A stretch of 64,000 bases of DNA. Origin: Mediterranea sp. An20. GTDB taxonomy: Bacteria; Bacteroidota; Bacteroidia; Bacteroidales; Bacteroidaceae. The translations under genes and the position numbers were made by a program. The first letter of the stretch is position 1; each line of letters starts with the position of its first letter. A model generated the notes under the pieces. It searched no databases. It worked only from the letters and a program-made list of their open reading frames with translations, and had not been told where the DNA came from. Of this stretch, positions 54,026-62,310 are shown in pieces. The DNA lies in contig NZ_NFJV01000006.1 of NCBI RefSeq assembly GCF_002160055.1, forward strand, positions 62,001 to 126,000, given 5' to 3'.

Positions 54026-55372
54026 ATGTCAACAATTACACTCGCAATCATTATTGTGTTCGTGATAGGATACATGTGTATTGCTTTGGAAACATTAACA
54101 AAGGTCAACAAAGCTGCCATTGCTTTGCTGATGCTGGTTGCCTGCTGGACACTTTATATGTTCGACCCTGGCAATTTCCCTGCAGGAATTACTTCATCCG
54201 GTATTGCTTCGGTGGCAGGTGGAGTCATTGAAGGGCATTTGGGCAGTACTGCCACCACGCTGTTTTTCCTGATGGGCGCCATGACCATTGTAGAAACCGT
54301 AGACCAGTACGGCGGCTTCAATTTTGTGCGCAACATGCTGAAGACCCAAAGTAAACGGGGACTCTTGTGGCGTATTACCATTATGACTTTCTTCCTTTCG
54401 GCCATTCTGGACAACATGACTACCGCTATTGTGATGGTCATGATTCTGCGCAAGTTGGTGTCCGACCACAAAGACCGGCTGATTTATGCTTCGCTGGTTA
54501 TCATCGCAGCCAATTCCGGTGGTGCGTTTTCTCCTATTGGCGATGTGACAACCATCATGCTTTGGAATAAGAGCCTTGTTACGGCAGCAGGAGTCATCAA
54601 GGAACTGTTCATCCCCTCGCTCGTTTCGATTGCCATACCGGCCTATATCCTGTCTTTGTCGCTCAAGGGAAACTTGGCGGCAGATACCGGTGAAAGCACA
54701 GAAATAGTTAACAATGGGCTGACGGAAAGCCAGCGCAAGATTGTATTCTGGGTAGGTGTAGGCGGACTTATCTTTGTGCCTATTTTTAAGTCTATCACGC
54801 ATGTGCCTCCTTTTGTAGGCATTTTGTTGGTACTGGGAGCCTTGTGGCTGGTGACAGAACTGTTTTACCGTAGCCAGGGCGAACATGCCGAAGGCAGCAG
54901 CACACAGAAAAGAATCAGCAATATCATCTCACGCATCGACATGAGTACCATTCTTTTCTTCTTAGGTATTCTGATGGCTGTTTCCTGCCTGCAGGAGATA
55001 GGTGTGCTGGCTACGTTGGGCGAAGGCTTGAATGACATCTTCGACGGCAATCATTACCTTATTACAGGCATTATCGGTGTATTGTCCAGTATTATTGACA
55101 ATGTTCCTCTGGTAGCCGGCTGTATGGGTATGTATCCGTTGGCCGAGGTAGGTGACATGGCACAAGACGGCATTTTCTGGCAGTTATTGGCTTATTGTGC
55201 TGGTGTGGGTGGCTCTATGCTCATCATTGGTTCGGCAGCTGGCGTAGTAGTCATGGGACTGGAGAAAATCACTTTCGGCTGGTACATGAAGCGCATTACT
55301 TGGATTGCTTTCGTCGGCTACGTGGCTGGTATATTGGTTTACTGGGTAGAGAAGTCTGTTCTGGGACTGTAA
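54026..55372 (+). CDS. nhaD: NhaD-type sodium/proton antiporter
   Basis: 448 residues, about 12 helices. Conserved membrane motifs of the ion-transporter superfamily: ILDNMTTAIVMVMIL and the mirrored SSIIDNVPLVAGCMGMYP, each with an aspartate-asparagine pair in a broken helix, and NSGGAFSPIGDVTT. Exchanges external protons for internal sodium or lithium at the inner membrane. Single gene with its own promoter and terminator. Confidence 0.93.
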   Translation: MSTITLAIIIVFVIGYMCIALETLTKVNKAAIALLMLVACWTLYMFDPGNFPAGITSSGIASVAGGVIEGHLGSTATTLFFLMGAMTIVETVDQYGGFNFVRNMLKTQSKRGLLWRITIMTFFLSAILDNMTTAIVMVMILRKLVSDHKDRLIYASLVIIAANSGGAFSPIGDVTTIMLWNKSLVTAAGVIKELFIPSLVSIAIPAYILSLSLKGNLAADTGESTEIVNNGLTESQRKIVFWVGVGGLIFVPIFKSITHVPPFVGILLVLGALWLVTELFYRSQGEHAEGSSTQKRISNIISRIDMSTILFFLGILMAVSCLQEIGVLATLGEGLNDIFDGNHYLITGIIGVLSSIIDNVPLVAGCMGMYPLAEVGDMAQDGIFWQLLAYCAGVGGSMLIIGSAAGVVVMGLEKITFGWYMKRITWIAFVGYVAGILVYWVEKSVLGL

Positions 55373-55395
55373 AGTGCCCTTGATGAATAAAGCGG

Positions 55396-55436
55396 GAAAT
55401 CCCTGGGGATGTAGGTAATCATCCCTGGGGATTTCT
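55396..55436. terminator. Two-way terminator between nhaD and the Fur-family gene
   Basis: AAATCCCTGGGGATG and CATCCCTGGGGATTT form a near-perfect stem with an 8-base loop between two convergent genes; short T-rich flanks on both sides. Confidence 0.65.
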
Positions 55437-55440
55437 CTAT

Positions 55441-55869
55441 TTAACCCTTTCGGGCCGCACATTCCGGGCAGATACCCTTTAATACGTAATTAATGCTTTC
55501 GATGGTGAATCCCTCTGGCAGTTTGACCATTGGAGCCGGAAGATTGGTGAAACAGAATGTGCGGTTGCAGCATTCGCAGTGAAAATGCGTATGCAGGTCG
55601 GCTACATCACACGAGCAGGTATCACCACAGACTGCATACTTAAATGAGCCGGTACCATCGTCAATGCTGTGAATTAGATGATGTCCCAGAAAAAGAGTCA
55701 ATGTACGGTAGATTGTCGATTTGTCTACCGTGTCGAGCATATTGTCCAAGTCGGCTAATGACACAGACTGCTTGGCCTGCATCATGGCATCCAACACCAG
55801 CAGACGGATAGCCGTGGGCGGTATGTCGCGTCGGGCCAGCATATCCAAGTATTTTTTTTCATCTTTCAT
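55441..55869 (-). CDS. Fur-family transcriptional regulator (likely zinc/metal)
   Basis: Predicted 142 residues from the ATG at 55869; longer reading enters the upstream ATPase gene. Winged-helix part with recognition region VDKSTIYRTLTLF (~50-62), then the metal part HTHFHCECCNRTFCF (~95-110) and a C-terminal C-P-E-C pair for structural zinc. The gene lies five bases after the P-type ATPase gene, so it probably controls it, and itself, through the 17-bp palindrome at 57882-57898. Fur, Zur and PerR cannot be told apart by sequence alone; the ATPase context favours zinc. Confidence 0.88.
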   Translation of the reverse strand: MKDEKKYLDMLARRDIPPTAIRLLVLDAMMQAKQSVSLADLDNMLDTVDKSTIYRTLTLFLGHHLIHSIDDGTGSFKYAVCGDTCSCDVADLHTHFHCECCNRTFCFTNLPAPMVKLPEGFTIESINYVLKGICPECAARKG

Positions 55870-55874
55870 AAGCG

Positions 55875-57830
55875 CTATTTTATGATTCTTTGCAGCCGTA
55901 TGGCGTTCAGAATAGCCAGTACAGCCACTCCTACGTCGGCAAATACAGCTTCCCACAAAGTAGCCATGCCGCAAGCTCCCAGCAAGAGTACCGCCAGTTT
56001 GATGCCCAGTGCCATTGCGATGTTTTGCCAGATGATGCGCCGTGTCAGTCGTCCGGCGCGAATGGCAGTGGCAATTTTCGATGGCTGGTCGGTCTGTAAG
56101 ACTACGTCGGCCGTTTCAATGGCAGCGTCACTGCCCAGTCCTCCCATGGCTATGCCCACATGACTTAGAGCCAGCGAAGGCGCATCGTTGATACCGTCGC
56201 CTACAAAGGCAATGCAGCGTGACGGGTCTTTTTTCAATTCTTCGAGGTGCTGCATTTTGCCATCGGGCAACAGGTCACCGTAGGCTTGCGTGATGCCCAA
56301 TCGGGCAGCAAAGTTACTCACAATTTCCTGTTTGTCGCCCGAAAGTATCTGAATATTTTGAATGTCCAGTGCTTTCAAGGCAGTAATGGCTTGCGGGGCA
56401 TCTGCTTTCAGTGTGTCTGCCAATAGTAGCGTGCCCGCATATTGCCCGTTGACAGCACAAACTACCCGTGTGCCCATGTCCGTCTGAAGGGAAGAAGGGC
56501 AGGGTATGTGGTATTTTTCCAGCAGCCGTTGATTGCCAACCAGTATGTGTTGTCCGTTGATGTCTGCTTCCAGTCCGTAGCCGGCGGTTTCTTTTACCTC
56601 GCTTAGGGGATAAGGAGTAATGCCGCACTGTGCGGTGTAAGCCGTCACGGCTTTGGCTATGGGGTGCGTACTGTTTTGTTCCATACTGGCCACCAGTTTC
56701 AGCAATTGCTTTTCATCCATGCCTTCGGCTGGTTCGCACCGTTGCACATCGAAGGTGCCTCGCGTCAGCGTACCGGTTTTGTCGAATACTACGGTGTTGA
56801 TGTGTGTAATGGCATCCAGGTAATTACCTCCCTTGAAGAGAATGCCCAACCTGGAAGCTGCTCCAATGCCGCTGAAGTATCCCAACGGAATGCTGACCAC
56901 CAGCGCACAGGGGCAGGAGATGACGAGGAATACCAGTCCTCGGTACAGCCAGTCACTGAAGATATAGGAAAAGGAGGGATGTATGAACGACCAGAGATAA
57001 GGCAACAATACAATAAGTATAGCCAGTCCCGTTACGGTCGGTGTATAGATGCGGGCAAAACGGCGGATAAAGAGTTCGGCAGGTGCCTTGCGTTCGCTGG
57101 CATCCTGCACCATTTTTAGAATGCGCGATAGGGCGCTTTGCTCGAAAGGCCTGGTCACTACAAGTTTCACTACGCGGTCGGTTGCTATCATGCCAGCCAG
57201 TACCTCTCCGTCTTGGTGGATATTGCGGGGCAAGCTTTCTCCGGTCAGTGCCGAAGTGTTGAAAGCAGCCGTTTCGTTCAGCAGGATACCGTCCAAAGGA
57301 ACGCGTTCGCCTGTTTTTACTTCAATCACTTCTCCCGTTTGTACTTCTCGCGGATTGACTTTGCTTTCTTTCCCGTTGCGGATGACAGTTGCTGTTTCGG
57401 GCCGCACGTCCAGCAATGCACGAATGTTGTGCTTAGCTTGATGGACAGCCTTATCCTGGAACCATTCTCCCAATGAATAGAACAGCATGACTGCCACTCC
57501 TTCGGGATATTCCCCGATGTAGAATGCGCCGATGGTGGCAAGTGTCATCAGCGTAAATTCGTTGAATACACTTCCTTTCTTCAGATTCTCCCATACTTCT
57601 TTCATTACCGGCAGCCCCACGGGCAGGTAGGCAGCCAGATACCATAGTAAGCGGATGTGCAGGTCTTGAAAGAAAGTCGTGTCGGCTCCTCCCAATCCGA
57701 TGCCTGTGAAGAGCAATAAGGCAGAAACTCCCATGCGGAAATAGGCCCGACGGTTTGCTGCCTCCTCGCCGTGGCTGTGTCCTTGGCATTCCGAGGAGGT
57801 CTCATCATGATTGCAACAACAATGTGCCAT
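55875..57830 (-). CDS. Zn/Cd/Pb-type P1B ATPase exporter
   Basis: Predicted 651 residues from the ATG at 57830, which starts MAHCCCNHDETSSEC, a short Cys/His-rich metal-binding start with GHSHGEE instead of a full HMA domain. TGES actuator loop, membrane SCPCALV motif, phosphorylation site FDKTGTLTRG, ATP loop and GDGINDAPSLALSHVG hinge are all in place. The C-P-C motif with this family shape points to zinc, cadmium or lead efflux (ZntA-like). Operon with the Fur-family gene. Confidence 0.92.
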   Translation of the reverse strand: MAHCCCNHDETSSECQGHSHGEEAANRRAYFRMGVSALLLFTGIGLGGADTTFFQDLHIRLLWYLAAYLPVGLPVMKEVWENLKKGSVFNEFTLMTLATIGAFYIGEYPEGVAVMLFYSLGEWFQDKAVHQAKHNIRALLDVRPETATVIRNGKESKVNPREVQTGEVIEVKTGERVPLDGILLNETAAFNTSALTGESLPRNIHQDGEVLAGMIATDRVVKLVVTRPFEQSALSRILKMVQDASERKAPAELFIRRFARIYTPTVTGLAILIVLLPYLWSFIHPSFSYIFSDWLYRGLVFLVISCPCALVVSIPLGYFSGIGAASRLGILFKGGNYLDAITHINTVVFDKTGTLTRGTFDVQRCEPAEGMDEKQLLKLVASMEQNSTHPIAKAVTAYTAQCGITPYPLSEVKETAGYGLEADINGQHILVGNQRLLEKYHIPCPSSLQTDMGTRVVCAVNGQYAGTLLLADTLKADAPQAITALKALDIQNIQILSGDKQEIVSNFAARLGITQAYGDLLPDGKMQHLEELKKDPSRCIAFVGDGINDAPSLALSHVGIAMGGLGSDAAIETADVVLQTDQPSKIATAIRAGRLTRRIIWQNIAMALGIKLAVLLLGACGMATLWEAVFADVGVAVLAILNAIRLQRIIK

Positions 57831-57862
57831 ATCTTTTGATTGTTTATTGTTTTTTCCTGGGG

Positions 57863-57870
57863 CAAAGATA
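57863..57870 (-). promoter_or_regulatory. -7 box candidate of the ATPase-Fur operon
   Basis: TATCTTTG on the minus strand, 33 bases before the ATG at 57830, and 11 bases downstream of the palindrome. Confidence 0.6.
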
Positions 57871-57881
57871 CGGCATATCGG

Positions 57882-57898
57882 TTGCAACCTGGTTGCAA
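57882..57898. promoter_or_regulatory. 17-bp perfect palindrome, probable Fur-family operator
   Basis: TTGCAACC-T-GGTTGCAA, an 8-1-8 perfect inverted repeat. It sits where the -33 region of the promoter would be, so a bound regulator would block RNA polymerase. Size and symmetry fit Fur/Zur/PerR operators. Confidence 0.7.
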
Positions 57899-58004
57899 AG
57901 CGCGCGGGTATATGTATATATGTCTGGAAAAAGAGCCAGCTTTGTTTGCATGATGCATGTTTTCAGCATGTTACGTCTAATATATAACAAGCCGGCTTCT
58001 GATA

Positions 58005-58070
58005 TACAACGAGCCGGCTGCTAATATATACGCACTTCGTTCTTCATATATTAGCAGCCGGTCCGTTGTA
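58005..58070. repeat. Long hairpin with 24-bp arms
   Basis: The arm at 58005-58028 (TACAACGAGCCGGCTGCTAA and on) is inverted at 58047-58070 with 22 of 24 positions matching and an 18-base loop. A related single arm (AACAAGCCGGCTTCT) lies just left at 57986-58000. It could end transcription of the gene at 58098-58979, but no T run follows on the minus strand; it may instead be a REP-like element. Confidence 0.7.
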
Positions 58071-58097
58071 TGCAGATAGCAAAAGGGGGAATGATTT

Positions 58098-58979
58098 CTA
58101 TATTTCCAGCAGTCTTTTTTCTTTCTCCAAGTCGTGTTCATTCAGTTGAGGCGAAGGCACAGTACACGTCTTGATGCAGTCTTCTGGCTGACAGGTATAG
58201 TTGTAATAGGGCAGCAGTTCTTCTGTCAGTTCTTCTTGAGGCACCAACCGTCCCTTCATTTCCAGGAAATCTTCCATCGAACAACTGTCCGAATGCTTGA
58301 TGAAGACGATGCGGCGGGCTATGGGATTGCGGTTGTAATCCAGGCTGAGATATAGCCCTTTCAGCAAATGTGGAAAGTCATACATGGGCAGTTGCAAGTA
58401 GATGGTAAACAAGGCCATTTGCGGCATTTCGCGTTCGTTGAACATCAGGTAGGCCGTCTGGTGGTTGTTGAAGAGGGCGATGCCTGTATGGGTTGTGTTG
58501 TAAGCGCTCATGTGAATCACTTTCACATAATCGTTCTTTTCGGAAGCCGTGATGAGGTAAGGTTCTACTTTCAGGGTGTTGGAAGACGAAGAGAGGCTAT
58601 AACTGATGTAGATGCCATTGTAGTTATAGGCTTCTTGGGCTGAGCGTGGCATCTCTTCGTTCAGCATGTTCAGGAGGGGATTGTCCTTCAGGCCGACAGC
58701 AGGAACGGGCTCCAGCTCGAACAATTTTTCTTTCAGTTCGCTCAGCGAACCCAGCAGCCGTTTTTTCGATACGTTGTTCACTTGAGCGAGGGCATAATCC
58801 AGGGCCTCTTCCCGGTTGCTCCCTTTTTTCAGGCTGCTGATGTAGTTGGGCAACACGTTGGAATATAAAGATGAAAGTACGCTGGCTGCCATGTTGGTGT
58901 AGTCGGCCATTTCTTTCATTTTCACACCGTTGTTGCGTAAGTATTCAATGCGTCTGTAAATTTCCAGTAAATCTTCCAT
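58098..58979 (-). CDS. Conserved hypothetical protein, 293 residues
   Basis: I do not recognise a named family. The first ~65 residues are helical, with a helix-turn-helix-like stretch (GVKMKEMADYTNMAASVLSSLY), and a helical region continues to ~95. The remainder is beta-rich (GIYISYSLSSSSNTLKVEPY; IALFNNHQTAYLMFNERE; QLPMYDFPHLLKGLYLSLDY). There are no signal peptide or membrane segments, so it is probably cytoplasmic. It is divergent from the phosphonate genes phnX-phnW with a 204-base gap and might regulate them. That is a guess from position and the N-terminal helices only. Confidence 0.7.
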   Translation of the reverse strand: MEDLLEIYRRIEYLRNNGVKMKEMADYTNMAASVLSSLYSNVLPNYISSLKKGSNREEALDYALAQVNNVSKKRLLGSLSELKEKLFELEPVPAVGLKDNPLLNMLNEEMPRSAQEAYNYNGIYISYSLSSSSNTLKVEPYLITASEKNDYVKVIHMSAYNTTHTGIALFNNHQTAYLMFNEREMPQMALFTIYLQLPMYDFPHLLKGLYLSLDYNRNPIARRIVFIKHSDSCSMEDFLEMKGRLVPQEELTEELLPYYNYTCQPEDCIKTCTVPSPQLNEHDLEKEKRLLEI

Positions 58980-59135
58980 ACTATTCGATTGCTTCTTTTC
59001 TTAAAATTCCAAAGAAACAGCCTTTTTGTTGCATCGTCATGGCATTAATATTTCATTAATGTTACATTATAAAAGTCTATCCCCAAAAAGGCTTATTAAT
59101 AATGGAAATTCATTTTTCCAGTCGTGGTATGGCCT

Positions 59136-59143
59136 TATCTTTG
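59136..59143 (+). promoter_or_regulatory. -7 box candidate of phnX-phnW
   Basis: TATCTTTG followed by CC, 41 bases before the phnX ATG. Confidence 0.5.
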
Positions 59144-59183
59144 CCACCAGAAATCAGAAACACAATATACAATAGAAGAATCA

Positions 59184-59978
59184 ATGAAAAAGATTGAATG
59201 CATCATTATGGATTGGGCGGGCACCGCGGTAGATTATGGCTGTTTTGCTCCCGTGGCCGCCTTTGTAGAGAGCTTTAAGGCAGCCGGTGTCGAAGTTACG
59301 CCGGCCGAGACGCGCACTTATATGGGACTCACCAAGATTGAGGAGGTGCGTGCCTTGTTTGAGATTCCTCGTGTCAAAGAAGAATTCCGTGCCCGTTATG
59401 GACGCGACTATAACGATGCTGATGTGCAGGCGCGCTATGCCGAATTCCAGCGTGTACTCTTTGCTACGCTGGAAGACTATGCCGCTCCCATTCCCGGTGT
59501 GCCCGAAGTTATTGCCCGGTTGCGTGCCCAGGGCATCAAGGTGGGCTCCACCACGGGTTATACCCGCGAGATGATGGACGTCGTGATTCCTGCTGCCGAA
59601 CGTATGGGCTATAAGATTGATGCTTGTGTGACCTCAGATTGCTTGCCCGCCGGTCGTCCTTATCCTTATATGATATATCAGAATATGATAGAATTGGCCA
59701 TTCCTTCGGTGGATTGCGTAGTGAAGTACGGTGATACGATAGCCGATATAAAGGAAGGTGTCAATGCCAAAGTCTGGACGGTAGGTGTCATTCTGGGCAG
59801 CAATGAACTGGGGCTGACGGAAGAAGAAACTGCAGCTTTGCCTGCCGAGGAACTGGAGAAACGTAAGGCTGACGTGCGTCGTCGTATGCTGGAGGCTGGT
59901 GCGCATTATGTGGTAGACAGCATCGAGCAGTTGCCTGAAGTCATTGAAGATATTAACCAAAAATTAGCTAACGCATAA
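59184..59978 (+). CDS. phnX: Phosphonoacetaldehyde hydrolase
   Basis: Predicted 264 residues from the ATG at 59184. HAD-superfamily enzyme that cleaves phosphonoacetaldehyde to acetaldehyde and phosphate. The nucleophile motif is MDWAGTAVDYG (the aspartate at residue 10), the Schiff-base lysine lies in TYMGLTKIEEVRAL (~50), then STTGYTREMM (motif II) and VKYGDTIADIKEG (acidic motif). Full length. It is followed by phnW after 12 bases; together they degrade 2-aminoethylphosphonate. Confidence 0.94.
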   Translation: MKKIECIIMDWAGTAVDYGCFAPVAAFVESFKAAGVEVTPAETRTYMGLTKIEEVRALFEIPRVKEEFRARYGRDYNDADVQARYAEFQRVLFATLEDYAAPIPGVPEVIARLRAQGIKVGSTTGYTREMMDVVIPAAERMGYKIDACVTSDCLPAGRPYPYMIYQNMIELAIPSVDCVVKYGDTIADIKEGVNAKVWTVGVILGSNELGLTEEETAALPAEELEKRKADVRRRMLEAGAHYVVDSIEQLPEVIEDINQKLANA

Positions 59979-59990
59979 ATTCAATTCATC

Positions 59991-61076
59991 ATGAGACCTT
60001 ATTTGTTACTTACCCCCGGTCCTTTGACTACGACAGACACAGTAAAACAAGCCATGCTGATGGACTGGTGCACTTGGGATGAAGATTATAACGTACACAT
60101 TGTGCAGGAAATACGTCGCCAACTCGTAGAACTGGCTACGCAGCATCCTGACGAATATACCTCTATCCTGCTGCAAGGAAGCGGTACCTATTGTGTAGAG
60201 TCGGTTATCGGCTGTGCCATCAAGCCGACCGATAAGCTCCTCATACTGAGCAACGGCGCATATGGCGACCGCATGGGGCATATTGCCGAATACTACCACC
60301 TCAACTACGATATATTGTCTTTTGACGAGACGGAGCAGGTGTCTTTGAGTTATGTAGATGATTACTTGGCCCATAATGCTGACATTACTCACGTGGCCAT
60401 TGTGCATTGCGAAACTACAACCGGCATTCTCAACCCGTTGAAAGATGTCGCTCATTTGGTAAAGATGTACGGCAAACGTCTCATCGTCGATGCCATGAGC
60501 AGCTTCGGTGGCATTCCGCTGGATGTGTACGACTTGGGCGTTGACTTCCTTATCAGCAGTGCTAATAAATGTATTCAAGGGGTTCCTGGTTTCGGCTTTA
60601 TTATTGCCCGCCGTTCCGAACTGATGCGTTGCAAAGGTGTGGCACGTTCCCTCTCTTTGGATATCTACGACCAGTGGGAAACAATGGAAAAGGGACATGG
60701 CAAATGGCGTTTTACTTCGCCCACACATGTGGTACGTGCTTTTAAACAAGCATTGGAGGAGTTGGATGCCGAAGGAGGCGTTGAAGCTCGCCACGCGCGC
60801 TACTGCAAGAACCACGATACGCTGGTGTCTGGCATGCGTTCGCTGGGTTTCCAAACCCTGTTGCCAGATGACGTACAGTCGCCTATCATTACTTCCTTCC
60901 TTTATCCGGAAGAAGGCTTCAATTTCAAAGATTTCTACGGAAAGCTGAAAGAACGCGGCTTTGTCATCTATCCGGGTAAAATCTCACAGGCTGATACTTT
61001 CCGTATCGGTAACATCGGTGATGTTCATCCGCAGGATTTCGAAAAGCTGATTGAGGCAGTGCGGGAAATCCGCTGA
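59991..61076 (+). CDS. phnW: 2-aminoethylphosphonate-pyruvate transaminase
   Basis: 361 residues. PLP enzyme that turns 2-aminoethylphosphonate and pyruvate into phosphonoacetaldehyde and alanine, the substrate of PhnX. Start [43 protein letters not shown] and the PLP lysine in [15 protein letters not shown] (~195) match the family. C-terminal [19 protein letters not shown] is typical. No phosphonate transporter genes are nearby. Confidence 0.95.
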   Translation: MRPYLLLTPGPLTTTDTVKQAMLMDWCTWDEDYNVHIVQEIRRQLVELATQHPDEYTSILLQGSGTYCVESVIGCAIKPTDKLLILSNGAYGDRMGHIAEYYHLNYDILSFDETEQVSLSYVDDYLAHNADITHVAIVHCETTTGILNPLKDVAHLVKMYGKRLIVDAMSSFGGIPLDVYDLGVDFLISSANKCIQGVPGFGFIIARRSELMRCKGVARSLSLDIYDQWETMEKGHGKWRFTSPTHVVRAFKQALEELDAEGGVEARHARYCKNHDTLVSGMRSLGFQTLLPDDVQSPIITSFLYPEEGFNFKDFYGKLKERGFVIYPGKISQADTFRIGNIGDVHPQDFEKLIEAVREIR

Positions 61077-61109
61077 AGATAGAGCATGCAGTCAAGCTGT
61101 TGATAGATA

Positions 61110-61197
61110 AAGGGTGCAGTTAAGATCCCAGACGTTTCTCTTGGTTTTATATTATAATGTGTGATTTTTACGTCTGAGTATGCTTGTCTGCACCCTT
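61110..61197. repeat. Nested inverted repeats between phnW and the ferredoxin gene
   Basis: AAGGGTGCAG (61110-61119) with CTGCACCCTT (61188-61197), enclosing CAGACGT (61129-61135) with ACGTCTG (61170-61176). Located between convergent genes; a two-way termination structure is the simplest reading. Confidence 0.55.
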
Positions 61198-61208
61198 GTC
61201 ATGGAGCA

Positions 61209-61961
61209 TTATCTTTCATCGTTTATATAGTCCTCCAGATGATACTGCCCTTTTCCCTTTGTTCCTTTACCGTAGCATATAGCATGAGTGGGGCAGCCAT
61301 GCAGGCAAGCCATGCAATGAATGCAGGCATTGTTCCATGTGGGATGCCCGTTTACCAGCCGGATGGCAGAAACAGGACAATGTTGCTCACAGCGTCCGCA
61401 GGAAATGCATGTATCATCGGTTTGGAAGGCTTTGATACTGATGCAGAAGTTCTTAAAAAGAGGATAGACCACGTAAGTTTTGCACCACGGCCAGCTTCCT
61501 TCATGCACCTCCCACACATGTTCTTTGCGTTTCACAGCCGAAGCAATACGGGGTAATTGTTGTTGGGCAGTCTCCACCTTTTGCTGGGCTAAAGCAGGTG
61601 GATCGAGTTTAAACATCGGTACATAGGTATTGGGCATCTGTATCGACCAGGCTGCGTCTAACGGGAAATGACGAGAAAGACGGGATAAACCTTTGCCCAC
61701 ATCGTCACCACAAGTGCAGATAGCATAGCGATAGGCAGAAGCAGGAATTGCAAGTTGAGAAAGAAACTGCAAGACAGGAGCCGGGACATACCAAGAGTGG
61801 ATGGGAAATACAAAGCCCACCCGTGCAGTACCAGTCGGTAAGGCAGGCACAGACTTGTTCTTTATAAAGTCTGTGATGGAACACGCTTCATCGCCCGTCA
61901 ACGAAGCTAATTGCAAAGCTATCCACTGGGAATTGCCCGTTGCACTGAAATAGAATAGCAT
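61209..61961 (-). CDS. EFR1-type flavodoxin/ferredoxin protein
   Basis: 250 residues. The start MLFYFSATGNSQWIALQLA is the FMN phosphate loop of a flavodoxin domain (T-G-N-S). The C-terminal ~60 residues carry two [4Fe-4S] motifs, CISCGRCEQHCP and CIHCMACLHGCP. This EFR1 architecture moves electrons between FMN and iron-sulfur centres in anaerobes; the partner enzyme is unknown. Promoter candidate at 61993-62000. Confidence 0.9.
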   Translation of the reverse strand: MLFYFSATGNSQWIALQLASLTGDEACSITDFIKNKSVPALPTGTARVGFVFPIHSWYVPAPVLQFLSQLAIPASAYRYAICTCGDDVGKGLSRLSRHFPLDAAWSIQMPNTYVPMFKLDPPALAQQKVETAQQQLPRIASAVKRKEHVWEVHEGSWPWCKTYVVYPLFKNFCISIKAFQTDDTCISCGRCEQHCPVSAIRLVNGHPTWNNACIHCMACLHGCPTHAICYGKGTKGKGQYHLEDYINDER

Positions 61962-61992
61962 AGTTATCTTTCTGTCTTCTGTTATTGGGCGA

Positions 61993-62000
61993 CAAAGATA
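61993..62000 (-). promoter_or_regulatory. -7 box candidate of the EFR1 gene
   Basis: TATCTTTG on the minus strand, 32 bases before the ATG at 61961. Confidence 0.5.
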
Positions 62001-62012
62001 GTGAATTTATTG

Positions 62013-62171
62013 TCATTTCAGCAACTGTTCGATATAGCTGCTACGGAATTCACGCGTAGAGTCAACCATGGAATCGCCCATATAGAGAATGAACAGAATG
62101 GCTATCACCAGCATTACAATGCCTATGACGGCGTTATGCAAGTTCTGATTGTTATACTGAATGGAAAACAT
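62013..62171 (-). CDS. Small single-span membrane protein, 52 residues
   Basis: The minus strand opens with ATG at 62171, preceded by AGAGGAGGTAGGT, a strong ribosome-binding site. The protein starts MFSIQYNNQNLHNAVIGIV and has one clear transmembrane segment (VIGIVMLVIAILFILYMG, residues ~15-32), then a charged end (DSTREFRSSYIEQLLK). A -7 box (TACATTTG) lies at 62200-62207. The combination of promoter, ribosome-binding site and membrane helix makes it likely real. Family not recognised; it lies between hisS and the EFR1 gene, all on the minus strand. Confidence 0.7.
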   Translation of the reverse strand: MFSIQYNNQNLHNAVIGIVMLVIAILFILYMGDSMVDSTREFRSSYIEQLLK

Positions 62172-62199
62172 ACCTACCTCCTCTTTTTAAATTGATGAA

Positions 62200-62207
62200 C
62201 AAATGTA
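62200..62207 (-). promoter_or_regulatory. -7 box candidate of the 52-residue membrane protein
   Basis: TACATTTG on the minus strand, 28 bases before the ATG at 62171. Confidence 0.45.
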
Positions 62208-62310
62208 GCGGTGTATGGTTACATTCCCTTTACATCGGCGTTACAAATATAACAAAAAAGGAAACACAATGGTTTCCTTTTAAAAGTATTTTTCAGAAAA
62301 TCTTTACCAA

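Noticed and set aside
62001..62195. 64-codon plus-strand frame
   Set aside because: Antisense to the 52-residue membrane protein, which has a far better ribosome-binding site, promoter and membrane helix.
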